This document shows positions 8,675 to 17,174 of a DNA stretch of 64,000 bases, one piece after another; positions within the stretch are counted from its first letter, which is position 1; each line of letters starts with the position of its first letter. The DNA comes from Streptomyces sp. NBC_01264 (GTDB taxonomy: Bacteria; Actinomycetota; Actinomycetes; Streptomycetales; Streptomycetaceae): positions 434,001 through 498,000 of the forward strand of contig NZ_JAPEOX010000001.1 of the NCBI RefSeq assembly GCF_026340675.1, read 5' to 3'. The notes beneath the pieces were generated by a model. The model saw only the letters and a program-made list of their open reading frames with translations, was not told the origin of the DNA and searched no databases. A program made the translations under genes and the position numbers.

Positions 8675-8899
8675 TCACCGTGCGCCACGGAGCAGGGCGA
8701 CGGTGAAGACCCGCAACTCGCGCAGCAGGCCCAGGACGTGCGTGTCACGGGACGGGCGGAAGGGAAGGACGAGCAGTGCGGGCAAGCACGCCACCGTCAC
8801 CAGCAGGAGGACCGGCAGCAGCAGGACGGTCACGAGGACGGTGCGCAGCGTCGAGACGGTGGCTCGGGAGCCCAGGGACAGCAGCAGGGTGGTGAGCAC
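8675..8899 (-). CDS. small membrane protein, unknown function
   Basis: 74 residues. Start GTG at 8899 is fixed by a strong AGGAGGTCACC ribosome binding site directly ahead; longer readings upstream are less likely. A hydrophobic stretch of about 30 residues (TVLVTVLLLPVLLLVTVACL and on) could span the membrane once or as a hairpin, followed by a short basic tail. No recognised domain. It faces the STAS gene tail to tail and is divergent from the large NTPase gene. Confidence 0.6.
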   Translation of the reverse strand: MLTTLLLSLGSRATVSTLRTVLVTVLLLPVLLLVTVACLPALLVLPFRPSRDTHVLGLLRELRVFTVALLRGAR

Positions 8900-9048
8900 G
8901 GTGACCTCCTGGTGGGTGCGGGGCGGCGGACGTCGGTGACGAGCCGTGAGACCCACCGTGCGGCCGGGCCTGAGGGCCGGGACGGGTGGCGATCGGTGGC
9001 GACGGGAGGGGCCCGCGGCCGCGCTGTCGGCAGGACGACGGCGAGGAG

Positions 9049-12000
9049 GTGCGATGGAAGGCGACGAGTGCCGAAAGGGTGAGGGACGTGGGAACCGGGA
9101 GCGGGGATCGGGGGACGGAGGGGCGCGACGGCCCGTCCGGAAGTGGTGACGGCCCCACCACGGCCGCCACCTCCGCCACCGCCGCCCGGTCGGCCGTACG
9201 CAGGCCGCGGCCGGTGCCCGTGCCGCGCTTGCCGCCGGGGCCGTTGCGCACCCTCAAGCTGCGGCTGCACACCCTCTACCGGGCCGCCGGTGCGCCCTCC
9301 GTCGTGGGGATCGCCGAGCGGGTCGCGCAGGACGACGAGTTGCCCGGCGCGCCGTCCAAGGACACGGTGCACCGGCTGCTCGGCAGTGCCCAGTTGGCCT
9401 CCCTGGAGGACACGGTCTCGGTGGCCGCGGTCCTCGCCTCCGCGGCCGGCGAGGACCGGGCGGCCGTGGACGCCGAGATCCGGGCCCTGTGGGTGCGGGC
9501 GGGGCTGGAGCGGGGGACGACGCTCCGTACCGCCGGCCGCTGGGACCCGCTGTGGCTCGGGGTGCATCCGGCACCGGACCCGGACGGCTCCGGTGACGGA
9601 CCCCTGCCCGCGTACCTGGAACGCCCGCACGACGTGACGCTGCGCCGACGGCTGGGGCATGCCGCGCAGTCCGGAACCACGGTGTTCGTCCTGCTCGTCG
9701 GCCGGTCGGCGACGGGGAAGACCCGGGCCGCCTGGGAGGCCGTACGGGAAGTGCTGCCCGACTGGCCGGTGCTTTTCCCGTCCGACGCCCGGGAGTTGGC
9801 CGCGTGGACGGCGCAGAACGGCATCGACGGACGGACGGTGCTGTGGCTCGACGAGACCCAGCGCTACCTGTCGGGGGCGGACGGCGAGGAGGCTGCGCGC
9901 GCGGTGCTGCGGCTGATGGAGGAGGTCGCTCCGCTCGCGGTGGTGGGCACGATCTGGCCCGAGCACCTGCGGCGGCTGACCGAGGGAAGCCGGGACCGGT
10001 GGGGGCCCGGTCCTGAAACGGGGCCCGGGGCGGGGCCGGGTGCGGGGCACCACGTCCGCGCCCTGCTCAGCGGGCGGCACACGGTCGTCGACGTCCCGGA
10101 CTCCTTGCCGGCGCGGCTTCCGGGGCTGACGGGTGCCGCGGCCCGGGATCCGCGGGTGGCCGCGGCCCTGCGGGCGGCCGGTTCCGGCGGTCGGATGCTG
10201 CAGCACCTCACTTCCGGCCCGGCTCTGGTGGGGCGGTGGGAGAGCGGGCCGGACCACTGGTTCAGTGCCGCCGAGTACGCCGTACTGACCGCGGCCCTGG
10301 ACGCACGGCGGCTGGGGCACGCGAGCGCGGTTCCGGCCCGGTTCCTCAGTGAGGCGGCGGCCGGGTTCCTGGACGCGCGGGCCCGGGCCACGGCCGGCCC
10401 GGACTGGTTCGCGGCGGCGGTGGAATCGCTGACCACGGCGCACGGCGGCGTTCCCGCCGCGCTGATCGCCGAACGGCACCGCCCGGGGGTGGGCGCCCCG
10501 GACGGCTACCGGCCCGACGACTACCTCGATCAGCACGCCCGCAGGGTCCGGGCGCTCAGCGTGCCACCGGCCGGATTCTGGGAGGCGGCCCGCTGGGCGC
10601 GGACCGGAGACGACGCCCACGCCCTGGCCACGGCCGCGGCGGAGCGGCGGCGTTACGGCGTCGCGCTGTCCCTGTACGAGCGGGCGGCGGAGCTCGGTTC
10701 GGGGCGGGCCCGGGCAGCCTGGGCGGTACTGCGCGAGATCACCGACGGTCCCGGGGCGGCCGAGGCCGTCGCGGCCGGAGACCCGAGCGCGTGGGCGGCG
10801 CTGGCCGCGTCCCGTGAGGACGCGTCGGGACCGGCCGCCGCCGAAGCCGCGTACGCGCGGGCCGCCGGGCTCGGTGACGCGTGGAGCTGGGCGGCGCTGG
10901 CCAGGATCCGGGAATCCGGTGACGGAGCCGGTGACGCAGCCGGGGACGCGGTCGCCGAGGCGGCCACTGCCGCCGGTCACACGCTGGTCTGGCGTGTGCT
11001 CGGCCGGATCCGGGAGGTACGCGGCGACCTGCCCGGGGCACGGCGGGCCCTCGAACGGGCCGAGGCCCTGGGGGACGTCTGGGGAGCGATGGGCCTGGCC
11101 CGGATCATGGAACGCGATGGCGGCCGTGCCGAGGCGGTCCGCCACGCCGAGCGGGCCGCCGCGGCCGGGGTGACGGCCGCGCACCCGCTCCTCGTACGGC
11201 TCCACTGGAACGGCGACGACCGTCCGGCGGCGCGGGAGGCGGCACGCCTCGGAGCCGCCGCGGGGGACGCCGAGGGGTGGGCCGTCCTCGCCAGGCTGCG
11301 GGAGGCGGACGGCGACCCGGCCGGGGCGGCGGCCGCCTACCGTGCGGCCGCCGGCCTGGGGATGTCGTCCGCCTGGTCCCGGTTGGCCCTGATGGCCGAG
11401 CGGACGAAGGACCGGCCGGCGGCCGAGGAGTGGGCCGCCCTGGCGGCCCGAACCGGTGACGCCGACGCGTGGACGGCGCTCGCGGAGCTACGGCAGTCCC
11501 GGCGCGACCCGCCGGGTGCCGATCACGCGGCTCGGGAGGCGGCCCTCGCGGGCAGCGTGGAGGCCTGGACCGGCCTCGCCCGGGCGCGCGAGCTGGAGGG
11601 GGATCCGGACGCCGCGGAGGCGGCCGCCGACGGCGCCGCCGCGTACGGATCACCGCTGGCCTGGGGCGCTCTGTCGCGGATGCGTGAACGCGCCGGGGAC
11701 CGTCCCGGCTCCGGACGGGCCGTGCGGCGCGCGGTGGACCTGGGCGCGATCGAGGCCTGGACGGCACTGGGCCGGGTGCGCGAGGACGGCGGCGACACGG
11801 CGGGTGCCGAGCGCTGCTACCTGCGCGGGGCGGCGGCCGGTGACACGGCCGCGCTCGCGGCGCTGGGACCGCTTCTGGCCGGCTCCGGACGCGTGGCCGA
11901 GGCGCGGGAGGCCTACCGGCACGCCGTCGACGCGGGTCGTCCCGAGGCATGGGAGGGCCTGTTGTCGGCACTCGCCACGCTCCCGCCGCGCCCGTCCGGC

Positions 12001-12105
12001 ACCCGCCCGACGTCCCGGCTCCGCCGCGTCGGCCTGCCCGTCACGAGCCGTTTCCTGAGTCAGGAGCCCCCGTACGACCCTGCGGCGGGCCATGGGGTGC
12101 CGTGA
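9049..12105 (+). CDS. P-loop NTPase with HTH-like N-terminus and long TPR/Sel1-like repeat array
   Basis: About 1018 residues; the start is uncertain (GTG at 9049, 9082 or 9088, open frame from 8986). An N-terminal block around PLRTLKLRLHTLYRAAGAPS, then TVHRLLG, resembles the helix-turn-helix found at the front of Streptomyces STAND-type proteins. A nucleotide-binding domain follows with Walker A GRSATGKT and Walker B-like TVLWLDETQRY. From about residue 520 to the end run repeats of about 33-35 residues with the pattern A-W-ALARxRExxGDxxGA, similar to TPR/Sel1 solenoids. This is the architecture of regulatory or defence STAND ATPases: sensor repeats, ATPase switch, N-terminal effector or DNA-binding part. 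No catalytic effector is visible. Function unknown. Confidence 0.75.
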   Translation: MRWKATSAERVRDVGTGSGDRGTEGRDGPSGSGDGPTTAATSATAARSAVRRPRPVPVPRLPPGPLRTLKLRLHTLYRAAGAPSVVGIAERVAQDDELPGAPSKDTVHRLLGSAQLASLEDTVSVAAVLASAAGEDRAAVDAEIRALWVRAGLERGTTLRTAGRWDPLWLGVHPAPDPDGSGDGPLPAYLERPHDVTLRRRLGHAAQSGTTVFVLLVGRSATGKTRAAWEAVREVLPDWPVLFPSDARELAAWTAQNGIDGRTVLWLDETQRYLSGADGEEAARAVLRLMEEVAPLAVVGTIWPEHLRRLTEGSRDRWGPGPETGPGAGPGAGHHVRALLSGRHTVVDVPDSLPARLPGLTGAAARDPRVAAALRAAGSGGRMLQHLTSGPALVGRWESGPDHWFSAAEYAVLTAALDARRLGHASAVPARFLSEAAAGFLDARARATAGPDWFAAAVESLTTAHGGVPAALIAERHRPGVGAPDGYRPDDYLDQHARRVRALSVPPAGFWEAARWARTGDDAHALATAAAERRRYGVALSLYERAAELGSGRARAAWAVLREITDGPGAAEAVAAGDPSAWAALAASREDASGPAAAEAAYARAAGLGDAWSWAALARIRESGDGAGDAAGDAVAEAATAAGHTLVWRVLGRIREVRGDLPGARRALERAEALGDVWGAMGLARIMERDGGRAEAVRHAERAAAAGVTAAHPLLVRLHWNGDDRPAAREAARLGAAAGDAEGWAVLARLREADGDPAGAAAAYRAAAGLGMSSAWSRLALMAERTKDRPAAEEWAALAARTGDADAWTALAELRQSRRDPPGADHAAREAALAGSVEAWTGLARARELEGDPDAAEAAADGAAAYGSPLAWGALSRMRERAGDRPGSGRAVRRAVDLGAIEAWTALGRVREDGGDTAGAERCYLRGAAAGDTAALAALGPLLAGSGRVAEAREAYRHAVDAGRPEAWEGLLSALATLPPRPSGTRPTSRLRRVGLPVTSRFLSQEPPYDPAAGHGVP

Positions 12106-12186
12106 GCGCGGTGCGGGCGCTGGTGGTCCGGCCGTGGTGATCGACCCGCAGGGTGACGTGTGAGCCCGTCGGGCGTTGTTCCTGGC

Positions 12187-12378
12187 ATGGACGAGACCGT
12201 GGACCTCCTGGACGTGCTGCTCGACGGGGTGACCGAGCCGCGCCTGAAACTGATCAGCAAGGACGAGGCGCGCGCGTTGATGGTGCTCCTCGGGCTGCTC
12301 GAGGACACGGAGCCGCCCGAGGACGTACGCCGGGCGGTCGTCGAGATGCGGGTACGGATCGGATCCCGCCTCGGCTGA
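12187..12378 (+). CDS. small hypothetical protein
   Basis: 63 residues from ATG at 12187, or 72 from GTG at 12160, which has GGGTGAC just ahead. Acidic and helical (MDETVDLLDVLLDG), with no recognised domain. Codon third positions are G/C-rich as expected for a real gene. It follows the NTPase gene in the same direction after about 55-80 bp and could be cotranscribed. Confidence 0.5.
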   Translation: MDETVDLLDVLLDGVTEPRLKLISKDEARALMVLLGLLEDTEPPEDVRRAVVEMRVRIGSRLG

Positions 12379-12438
12379 CCGGCGCCCGCGCCGGCGTGTG
12401 CCGGAGCGGCGCCTACGGGGTGGGCCTACGGGGTGGGC

Positions 12439-13134
12439 CTACGATGTGGGCGGCTGGGTGAGGCGCAGCCAGGCGGTGAGCGCGGCCTGCAGTTCGAGCA
12501 CGGCCGGCCGGTCGAGGGCTTCGGCGGTCCGGCCGACACGCAGGGTGACGGCCCGGGGTGTGACGCTCCAGCCCACGGCGAGGCGTTCGGGCGATGTGAT
12601 CGCGGTGCCGTGGGCGAGGGTGCGCAGCATGGCTTCGATCCGGGGAGGGACGGGTGACCGGCGGGGCCGCCAGGTGACGTTCCGCGGCCGGACGGGCAGG
12701 CCGAGTGCGGTGCGGAAATCGTCGACGGCCGCGTCCAGGGACTGCTCCGTGTGGGGCGCGGTCCCGATGAAGGCGTCGGTCAGCTCGGGGTGGCGCCGGG
12801 CAGCTCGTGGGTTCTCCTTCAGGGGCAGGGGCTGCTCCTCCACGTCCAGGCGTACGCACGCCGGCGCGATGAGCACCTCCGTGTAGCCCCGCTCCGTGGC
12901 CGTGACGTGGTGGTCCCGAAGGCTGCTGATGGGGCCGGTCAGGATGTGTTCGCCCTTCCTCCAGGACAGGTCGGGGTGGAGATGTCGCAGCGGCAGTTTC
13001 GGCAGATCCAGCTTGGACGGCTGCCCGTACAGCCCGTGGGAGCGGTGCAGCACGCCGGACTCCGTGAGGAGAACGGTCACCTGCCTCCCGGTGACGGCAC
13101 GGCCCAGCCGGAACCCCACCGCGATCATCGGCAT
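12439..13134 (-). CDS. hypothetical protein
   Basis: 231 residues from ATG at 13134, chosen because GGAGAGG lies six bases ahead; the open frame extends seven codons further. No family recognised. Visible features are an N-terminal beta-rich part (MIAVGFRLGRAVTGRQVTVL), a central acidic segment and a C-terminal LELQAALTAWLRL helix. No signal peptide or membrane segment. It converges on the small gene ending at 12378. Confidence 0.55.
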   Translation of the reverse strand: MPMIAVGFRLGRAVTGRQVTVLLTESGVLHRSHGLYGQPSKLDLPKLPLRHLHPDLSWRKGEHILTGPISSLRDHHVTATERGYTEVLIAPACVRLDVEEQPLPLKENPRAARRHPELTDAFIGTAPHTEQSLDAAVDDFRTALGLPVRPRNVTWRPRRSPVPPRIEAMLRTLAHGTAITSPERLAVGWSVTPRAVTLRVGRTAEALDRPAVLELQAALTAWLRLTQPPTS

Positions 13135-13343
13135 CAGCCACCTCTCCGTCGCCACCGCCCACCGCTCGGAACGGCCTTACGACGGTAGCCGGGAAGCCCG
13201 CCGCGGTACCGGCGAATCCGGCAACGGAACACCCGCGCACGAGTGCGCACTCGCGCACGGCCCGAAGGGTGTGCGCTCGGCGAGCTGCCTGCGCCACTAC
13301 GCTCGCGGGCTCAACCCGGCACCTGGATGGAGGCACCCCGCAC

Positions 13344-13517
13344 ATGAGCGTGACCCGGCACTCCTCGCGTCGGATCCTGCTCATCGGCGGAGGAGCCGGC
13401 TCAGGGAAGACCGCCCTGGCTAGCGCCCTCGCCGACCTGGTGCCCGACGCAGCGCCGGTCCACCTGGACTCCTGCCACCACAGCGACCCCGACCTGGCCA
13501 CGTCACGCCGGAGCTGA
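13344..13517 (+). pseudogene. truncated P-loop kinase fragment
   Basis: 57 residues from ATG at 13344 (GGAGG ten bases upstream). It starts like a uridine/nucleotide kinase: ILLIGGGAGSGKTALASALA is a full Walker A, followed by VHLDSCHHSDPD, equivalent to the LDDFYHSDD substrate loop. The frame stops at 13517, whereas such kinases run to about 200 residues, and no continuation was found in the other frames before the subtilase promoter. It is best read as the 5' stub of a deleted kinase gene. Confidence 0.5.
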
Positions 13518-13581
13518 ACGACACATCGCTGAAGGTCACAGCAGCGACGGGTCCGGTTCCTGCGGGGCCTTGCCTGGCGGA

Positions 13582-13598
13582 TTGACGCCCTCCGTCAA
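13582..13598. promoter_or_regulatory. inverted repeat TTGACG-N5-CGTCAA upstream of the subtilase gene
   Basis: A perfect 6-bp inverted repeat with a 5-bp centre lies 108 bp before the subtilase start. The left half also reads as a -35 hexamer, but no good -10 is found at the right distance. The direct repeat GGTCAT/GGTCAT follows shortly downstream. Candidate operator; no regulator gene is adjacent. Confidence 0.3.
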
Positions 13599-13706
13599 CC
13601 GTTGCGAAACGGTCATGGACCGGTCATCGGCGCCCCCGCAATACTGCGAGCACACCGCGGTGTCTTCTTCCCGTCGGTGATCGCTTGTCTTTCAGGGGGA
13701 ATTGAC

Positions 13707-16700
13707 GTGCGTACACCTCGTATTCGGAGTTCGGGGGCGGCCGTTTCGGCGGCCGTCGCCGCCATCGCGCTCGCGGCGGGTCTCACCACACCCGTCGCCG
13801 CCGCACCCACGACCGGCAGTTCGGACGGACCGGTGGGTCAACAGCCCGCCGGGCAGGGGTTCACCCAACTGAACCTGATCACCGGGGACAAGGTCACCGT
13901 GGACCCCGAAGGCCGCCCCGTCGGCTTCGCCCCGGCCAAGGGCCGGGAGAAGATACCCGTGTCGGTCCGCCGGGACGAAGGCGGCAGCAGCCTCGTCCCG
14001 CTCGATGCCCGGCAGCTGATCGAGTCGGGCCGGCTCGATCCCCGCCTCTTCGACCTCACCGAACTCTCCCGCCCCGAATACCACAAGGCCCGAGGCGACC
14101 AACTGAAGCTCATCGTGCGCTACGACGGCTCCGCCCCGGCCGCCAAGTCCGCCCTGCGTTCCACCGACGGCGTGCGCGTGGATCGTACGTACGGCCTGCT
14201 CGACGCCGAGGCCGTGACCGCCTCCCCGGTGAGTGCCGCCGCGCTCTGGGTCGGGCTCACCGGCCGGCAGGGCGGCGCCGCCCGCCTGGCCGCCCCCTAC
14301 GGCATCGCCTCCGTCTGGCTCGACGGCATCCGCACCGCCAGTCTGGACAGGAGCACGCGTCAGATCGGCGCCGACAAGGCCTGGGCCGCCGGCTACGACG
14401 GCACCGGCGTGAAGATAGCCGTCCTCGACACCGGCATCGACACGGGCCACCCCGACCTCGCCGGCCAGGTCGTCGCCGCCGCGGACTTCTCCGAATCGGG
14501 CAGCACCGCGGACCGGTACGGCCACGGCACCCACGTCGCCTCGATCGCCGCCGGTACGGGGGCCAAGTCGGGAGGGAAGTACAAGGGCGTCGCGCCGGGA
14601 GCCAAACTGCTCAACGGCAAGGTTCTGGGCGACGAAGGCTACGGCAGCGACTCCGGCATCCTGGCCGGCATCGAGTGGGCCGTCGCGCAGGGCGCCCAGG
14701 TGGTCAACCTGAGCCTCGGCGGGCCCGATGCCCCCGAGACCGACCCGGTCGAAGCCGCCGTGAACAAGCTCTCCGCCGACAAGGGCGTCCTCTTCGCCGT
14801 CGCCGCCGGCAACGACGGAAAGTCCGGACCGGGCACCATCGACTCCCCCGGCAGCGCCGACGCCGCCCTCACCGTGGGCGCCGTCGACAAGTCCGACCGC
14901 CTCGCCGACTTCTCCGGCACCGGCCCCCGCGCCGGTGACGGCGCCGTCAAACCCGACGTCACGGCCCCGGGCGTGGGCATCACCGCGGCCGCCGCCGTCG
15001 GCAGCGCCATCGAACAGCGCGTCGGCCAGAACCCGGTCGGCTACCTCCCCCTTTCCGGCACCTCCATGGCCGCGCCGCACGCGGCCGGCGCCGCCGCCCT
15101 GCTCAAGCAGCAGCACCCGAAGTGGACCGGCGCGCAGATCAAGGGCATCCTCACCGGCTCCGCCGAGCCCGGCCCCTACAACGCCTTCCAGCAAGGCACC
15201 GGCCGCATCTCGGTCGGCCAGGCCCTCGGCCAGTCCGTGGTCGCCGAACCCCTCGCACTGGCCTTCGCCAACGCACTGTGGCCGCACGAGGACGACGCCC
15301 CCGTCACCCGGAAGGTCACCTACCGCAACCTGGGCACCGCTCCGGTCACCCTGAAGCTGTCCGTCACCGCCACCGGCCCCGACGGGAAGCCCGCTCCGGC
15401 CGGCTTCCTCGCCTTCGCCCGGCCGAGCGTCACCGTCCCCGCCGGCAAGACCGCGTCGGTGGACCTCACCCTGAACACCCGGCTCGGCGGCTCCGTCAAC
15501 GGCCGGTACACCGGGCACGCGGTGGCGACCGCGGCCGGGCAGAGCGTCCGTACGGCGATCGTCGCCGATCGCGAGGTCGAGTCGTACGCGCTGACCATCC
15601 GCCACATCGGCCGGGACGGCAAGCGGCCGGCCATCTACGCCAGCAACCTCCAGGGCGTGAGCGGGCTGGCCACCGGCAGGAGCTTCAGCAACCACGAGGG
15701 CTCCGGCTCCCAGACCATCCGCGTCCCCAAGGGCAGCTACATGCTCGACTCGCACCTCATGGCCGACCCGGAGATTGGCGAGGAGGCCCTCGACTGGATC
15801 TCCCAGCCCCGCCTCGACATCACCCGCGACACCACGGTCACGGTCGATGCCCGCACCACGAAGCCGGTGGACATCACGGTGCCCTCGGACACGGCCGTCA
15901 CCGGGTTCATCACCCCCAGCTACGAGCTGCGCGTCGGCGACGTCGGCTACACCTTCGGATGGTGGCTCTGGTCCGGAATCCCGCTGCGCACCCACGGCCA
16001 GGGTCCCGAGCCGGCCACCGGAAACACTCTGACCCAGCGGTGGGACAAGCACGCGGTGTCCGAAACCGAGGAGTACCACACCACGCTCGGCGGCCCGGTG
16101 CGCACCCTGGCCACCGGCTACACCCGCCATCTGAAGGCCTCCGACCTGGCCACCGTCACCGTCGATCACGGCTCCTCGGCCCCTGACAAGGTGGGCATCG
16201 TACGGGCGGTCGGCCGGCTGCCGGGCAACGACGGCCCGAGCTCCATGTGGCAGCCGCGGCTCCTGCCGACCACGGTCACGCTGCACCTCTCCTCGGTCGA
16301 CGGCGTGAAGTGGGCGCTGTCCGCCTCCCAGTTCGGCCTGGACGAGAACAGCAACGAGGTCGCGGAGACCTCGTACGCCGTCGAACGCGCCTACCCGGGC
16401 GGCCGCACCTACCAGGAACGCTTCAACACCGCTGCCGCCGGGCCCCTGGTGAACACCGCGGCGGGACTCGGGCTCTACCGCAAGGGCGACAAGATCTGGG
16501 GCACGCTGCCGCTGCTCGCGGACGGCGCCGGGCACGACGGGACCGGCTTCCACGCCAAGGGCAGGACCGTGCTCTACCGCAACGGGGTCGTCGTCGGCAA
16601 CCAGGCATCCGAGCTCCGCGACGCCAAGCGCTTCTCGGTCGCCCCCGGCGAGGCCTCCTACAAGCTGGTGGCCTCTGCCACCCAGTCCGGGACCGTCAGC

Positions 16701-17075
16701 CGCACCTCGTCGAAGGTGACCGCTACCTGGTGGTTCCGCTCCGGCACGACCGCGACGGGCACCCCGGCCCAACTGCCCGCCTCCGTCGTCCGGTTCGCTC
16801 CCGCGACACGTCTGGACGGGACCGTCAACGGGGGCCACCCGTTCCGCGTCCCCGTCACCGTCCTGGGCCCGGCGGCCGGGAAGGGACTGAAGTCCCTGAC
16901 CGTGTCCGTCTCCTACGACGACGGCTACACCTGGCAGACCCTGCCGGTCCAGGACGGGGCGGTCATCACGCAGACCCCGCCGTCCGGCGGCCACGCCTCC
17001 CTGCGCGGCACGGTGGTCGACACGGCGGGCAACAAATCCGAGGTCACGGTGCTGCGCGCGTACCTGACCGACTGA
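13707..17075 (+). CDS. secreted subtilisin-family (S8) serine peptidase
   Basis: 1122 residues from GTG at 13707 (AGGGGG 8 bases ahead); the frame is open 35 codons further up, but this start places a signal peptide at the N-terminus (RIRSSGAAVSAAVAAIAL, then AAA-P near residue 32). A propeptide follows. The catalytic triad is D241 in VLDTGIDTGHPDL, H273 in YGHGTHVAS and S453 in GTSMAAPHAAG. The oxyanion asparagine is in AAGNDG. About 600 further residues form beta-sandwich-like domains typical of large Streptomyces subtilases. Exported endopeptidase, probably for nutrient release. Monocistronic: own upstream region and a strong terminator after the stop. Confidence 0.93.
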   Translation: MRTPRIRSSGAAVSAAVAAIALAAGLTTPVAAAPTTGSSDGPVGQQPAGQGFTQLNLITGDKVTVDPEGRPVGFAPAKGREKIPVSVRRDEGGSSLVPLDARQLIESGRLDPRLFDLTELSRPEYHKARGDQLKLIVRYDGSAPAAKSALRSTDGVRVDRTYGLLDAEAVTASPVSAAALWVGLTGRQGGAARLAAPYGIASVWLDGIRTASLDRSTRQIGADKAWAAGYDGTGVKIAVLDTGIDTGHPDLAGQVVAAADFSESGSTADRYGHGTHVASIAAGTGAKSGGKYKGVAPGAKLLNGKVLGDEGYGSDSGILAGIEWAVAQGAQVVNLSLGGPDAPETDPVEAAVNKLSADKGVLFAVAAGNDGKSGPGTIDSPGSADAALTVGAVDKSDRLADFSGTGPRAGDGAVKPDVTAPGVGITAAAAVGSAIEQRVGQNPVGYLPLSGTSMAAPHAAGAAALLKQQHPKWTGAQIKGILTGSAEPGPYNAFQQGTGRISVGQALGQSVVAEPLALAFANALWPHEDDAPVTRKVTYRNLGTAPVTLKLSVTATGPDGKPAPAGFLAFARPSVTVPAGKTASVDLTLNTRLGGSVNGRYTGHAVATAAGQSVRTAIVADREVESYALTIRHIGRDGKRPAIYASNLQGVSGLATGRSFSNHEGSGSQTIRVPKGSYMLDSHLMADPEIGEEALDWISQPRLDITRDTTVTVDARTTKPVDITVPSDTAVTGFITPSYELRVGDVGYTFGWWLWSGIPLRTHGQGPEPATGNTLTQRWDKHAVSETEEYHTTLGGPVRTLATGYTRHLKASDLATVTVDHGSSAPDKVGIVRAVGRLPGNDGPSSMWQPRLLPTTVTLHLSSVDGVKWALSASQFGLDENSNEVAETSYAVERAYPGGRTYQERFNTAAAGPLVNTAAGLGLYRKGDKIWGTLPLLADGAGHDGTGFHAKGRTVLYRNGVVVGNQASELRDAKRFSVAPGEASYKLVASATQSGTVSRTSSKVTATWWFRSGTTATGTPAQLPASVVRFAPATRLDGTVNGGHPFRVPVTVLGPAAGKGLKSLTVSVSYDDGYTWQTLPVQDGAVITQTPPSGGHASLRGTVVDTAGNKSEVTVLRAYLTD

Positions 17076-17091
17076 CCTGTCCCCGTACGGC

Positions 17092-17130
17092 ATGACGAAC
17101 CCGGAGGCCTTCGCCTCCGGGTTTCGTCAT
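17092..17130. terminator. bidirectional hairpin terminator
   Basis: Arms ATGACGAA-CCCGGAGGC and GCCTCCGGGTTTCGTCAT pair with one bulged base around a CTTC loop. It sits between the converging subtilase gene and the 1538-residue gene, 16 bp past the subtilase stop, so it can serve both strands. Confidence 0.8.
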
Positions 17131-17174
17131 GCGGCGTCAAGAAGGACGGCCAGGCTCCGGACGGCCGTACCCGG

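Noticed and set aside
8830..11205. A 791-codon minus-strand frame opposite the NTPase gene
   Set aside because: Runs through the real small membrane gene start and lacks any motif; the plus strand carries Walker A/B motifs and regular repeats.
13692..17093. A 1133-codon open frame on the minus strand opposite the subtilase
   Set aside because: It is the antisense shadow of a strongly supported secreted protease; composition is low-complexity Gly/Asp/Val/Arg typical of GC-rich antisense frames and no domain is visible.
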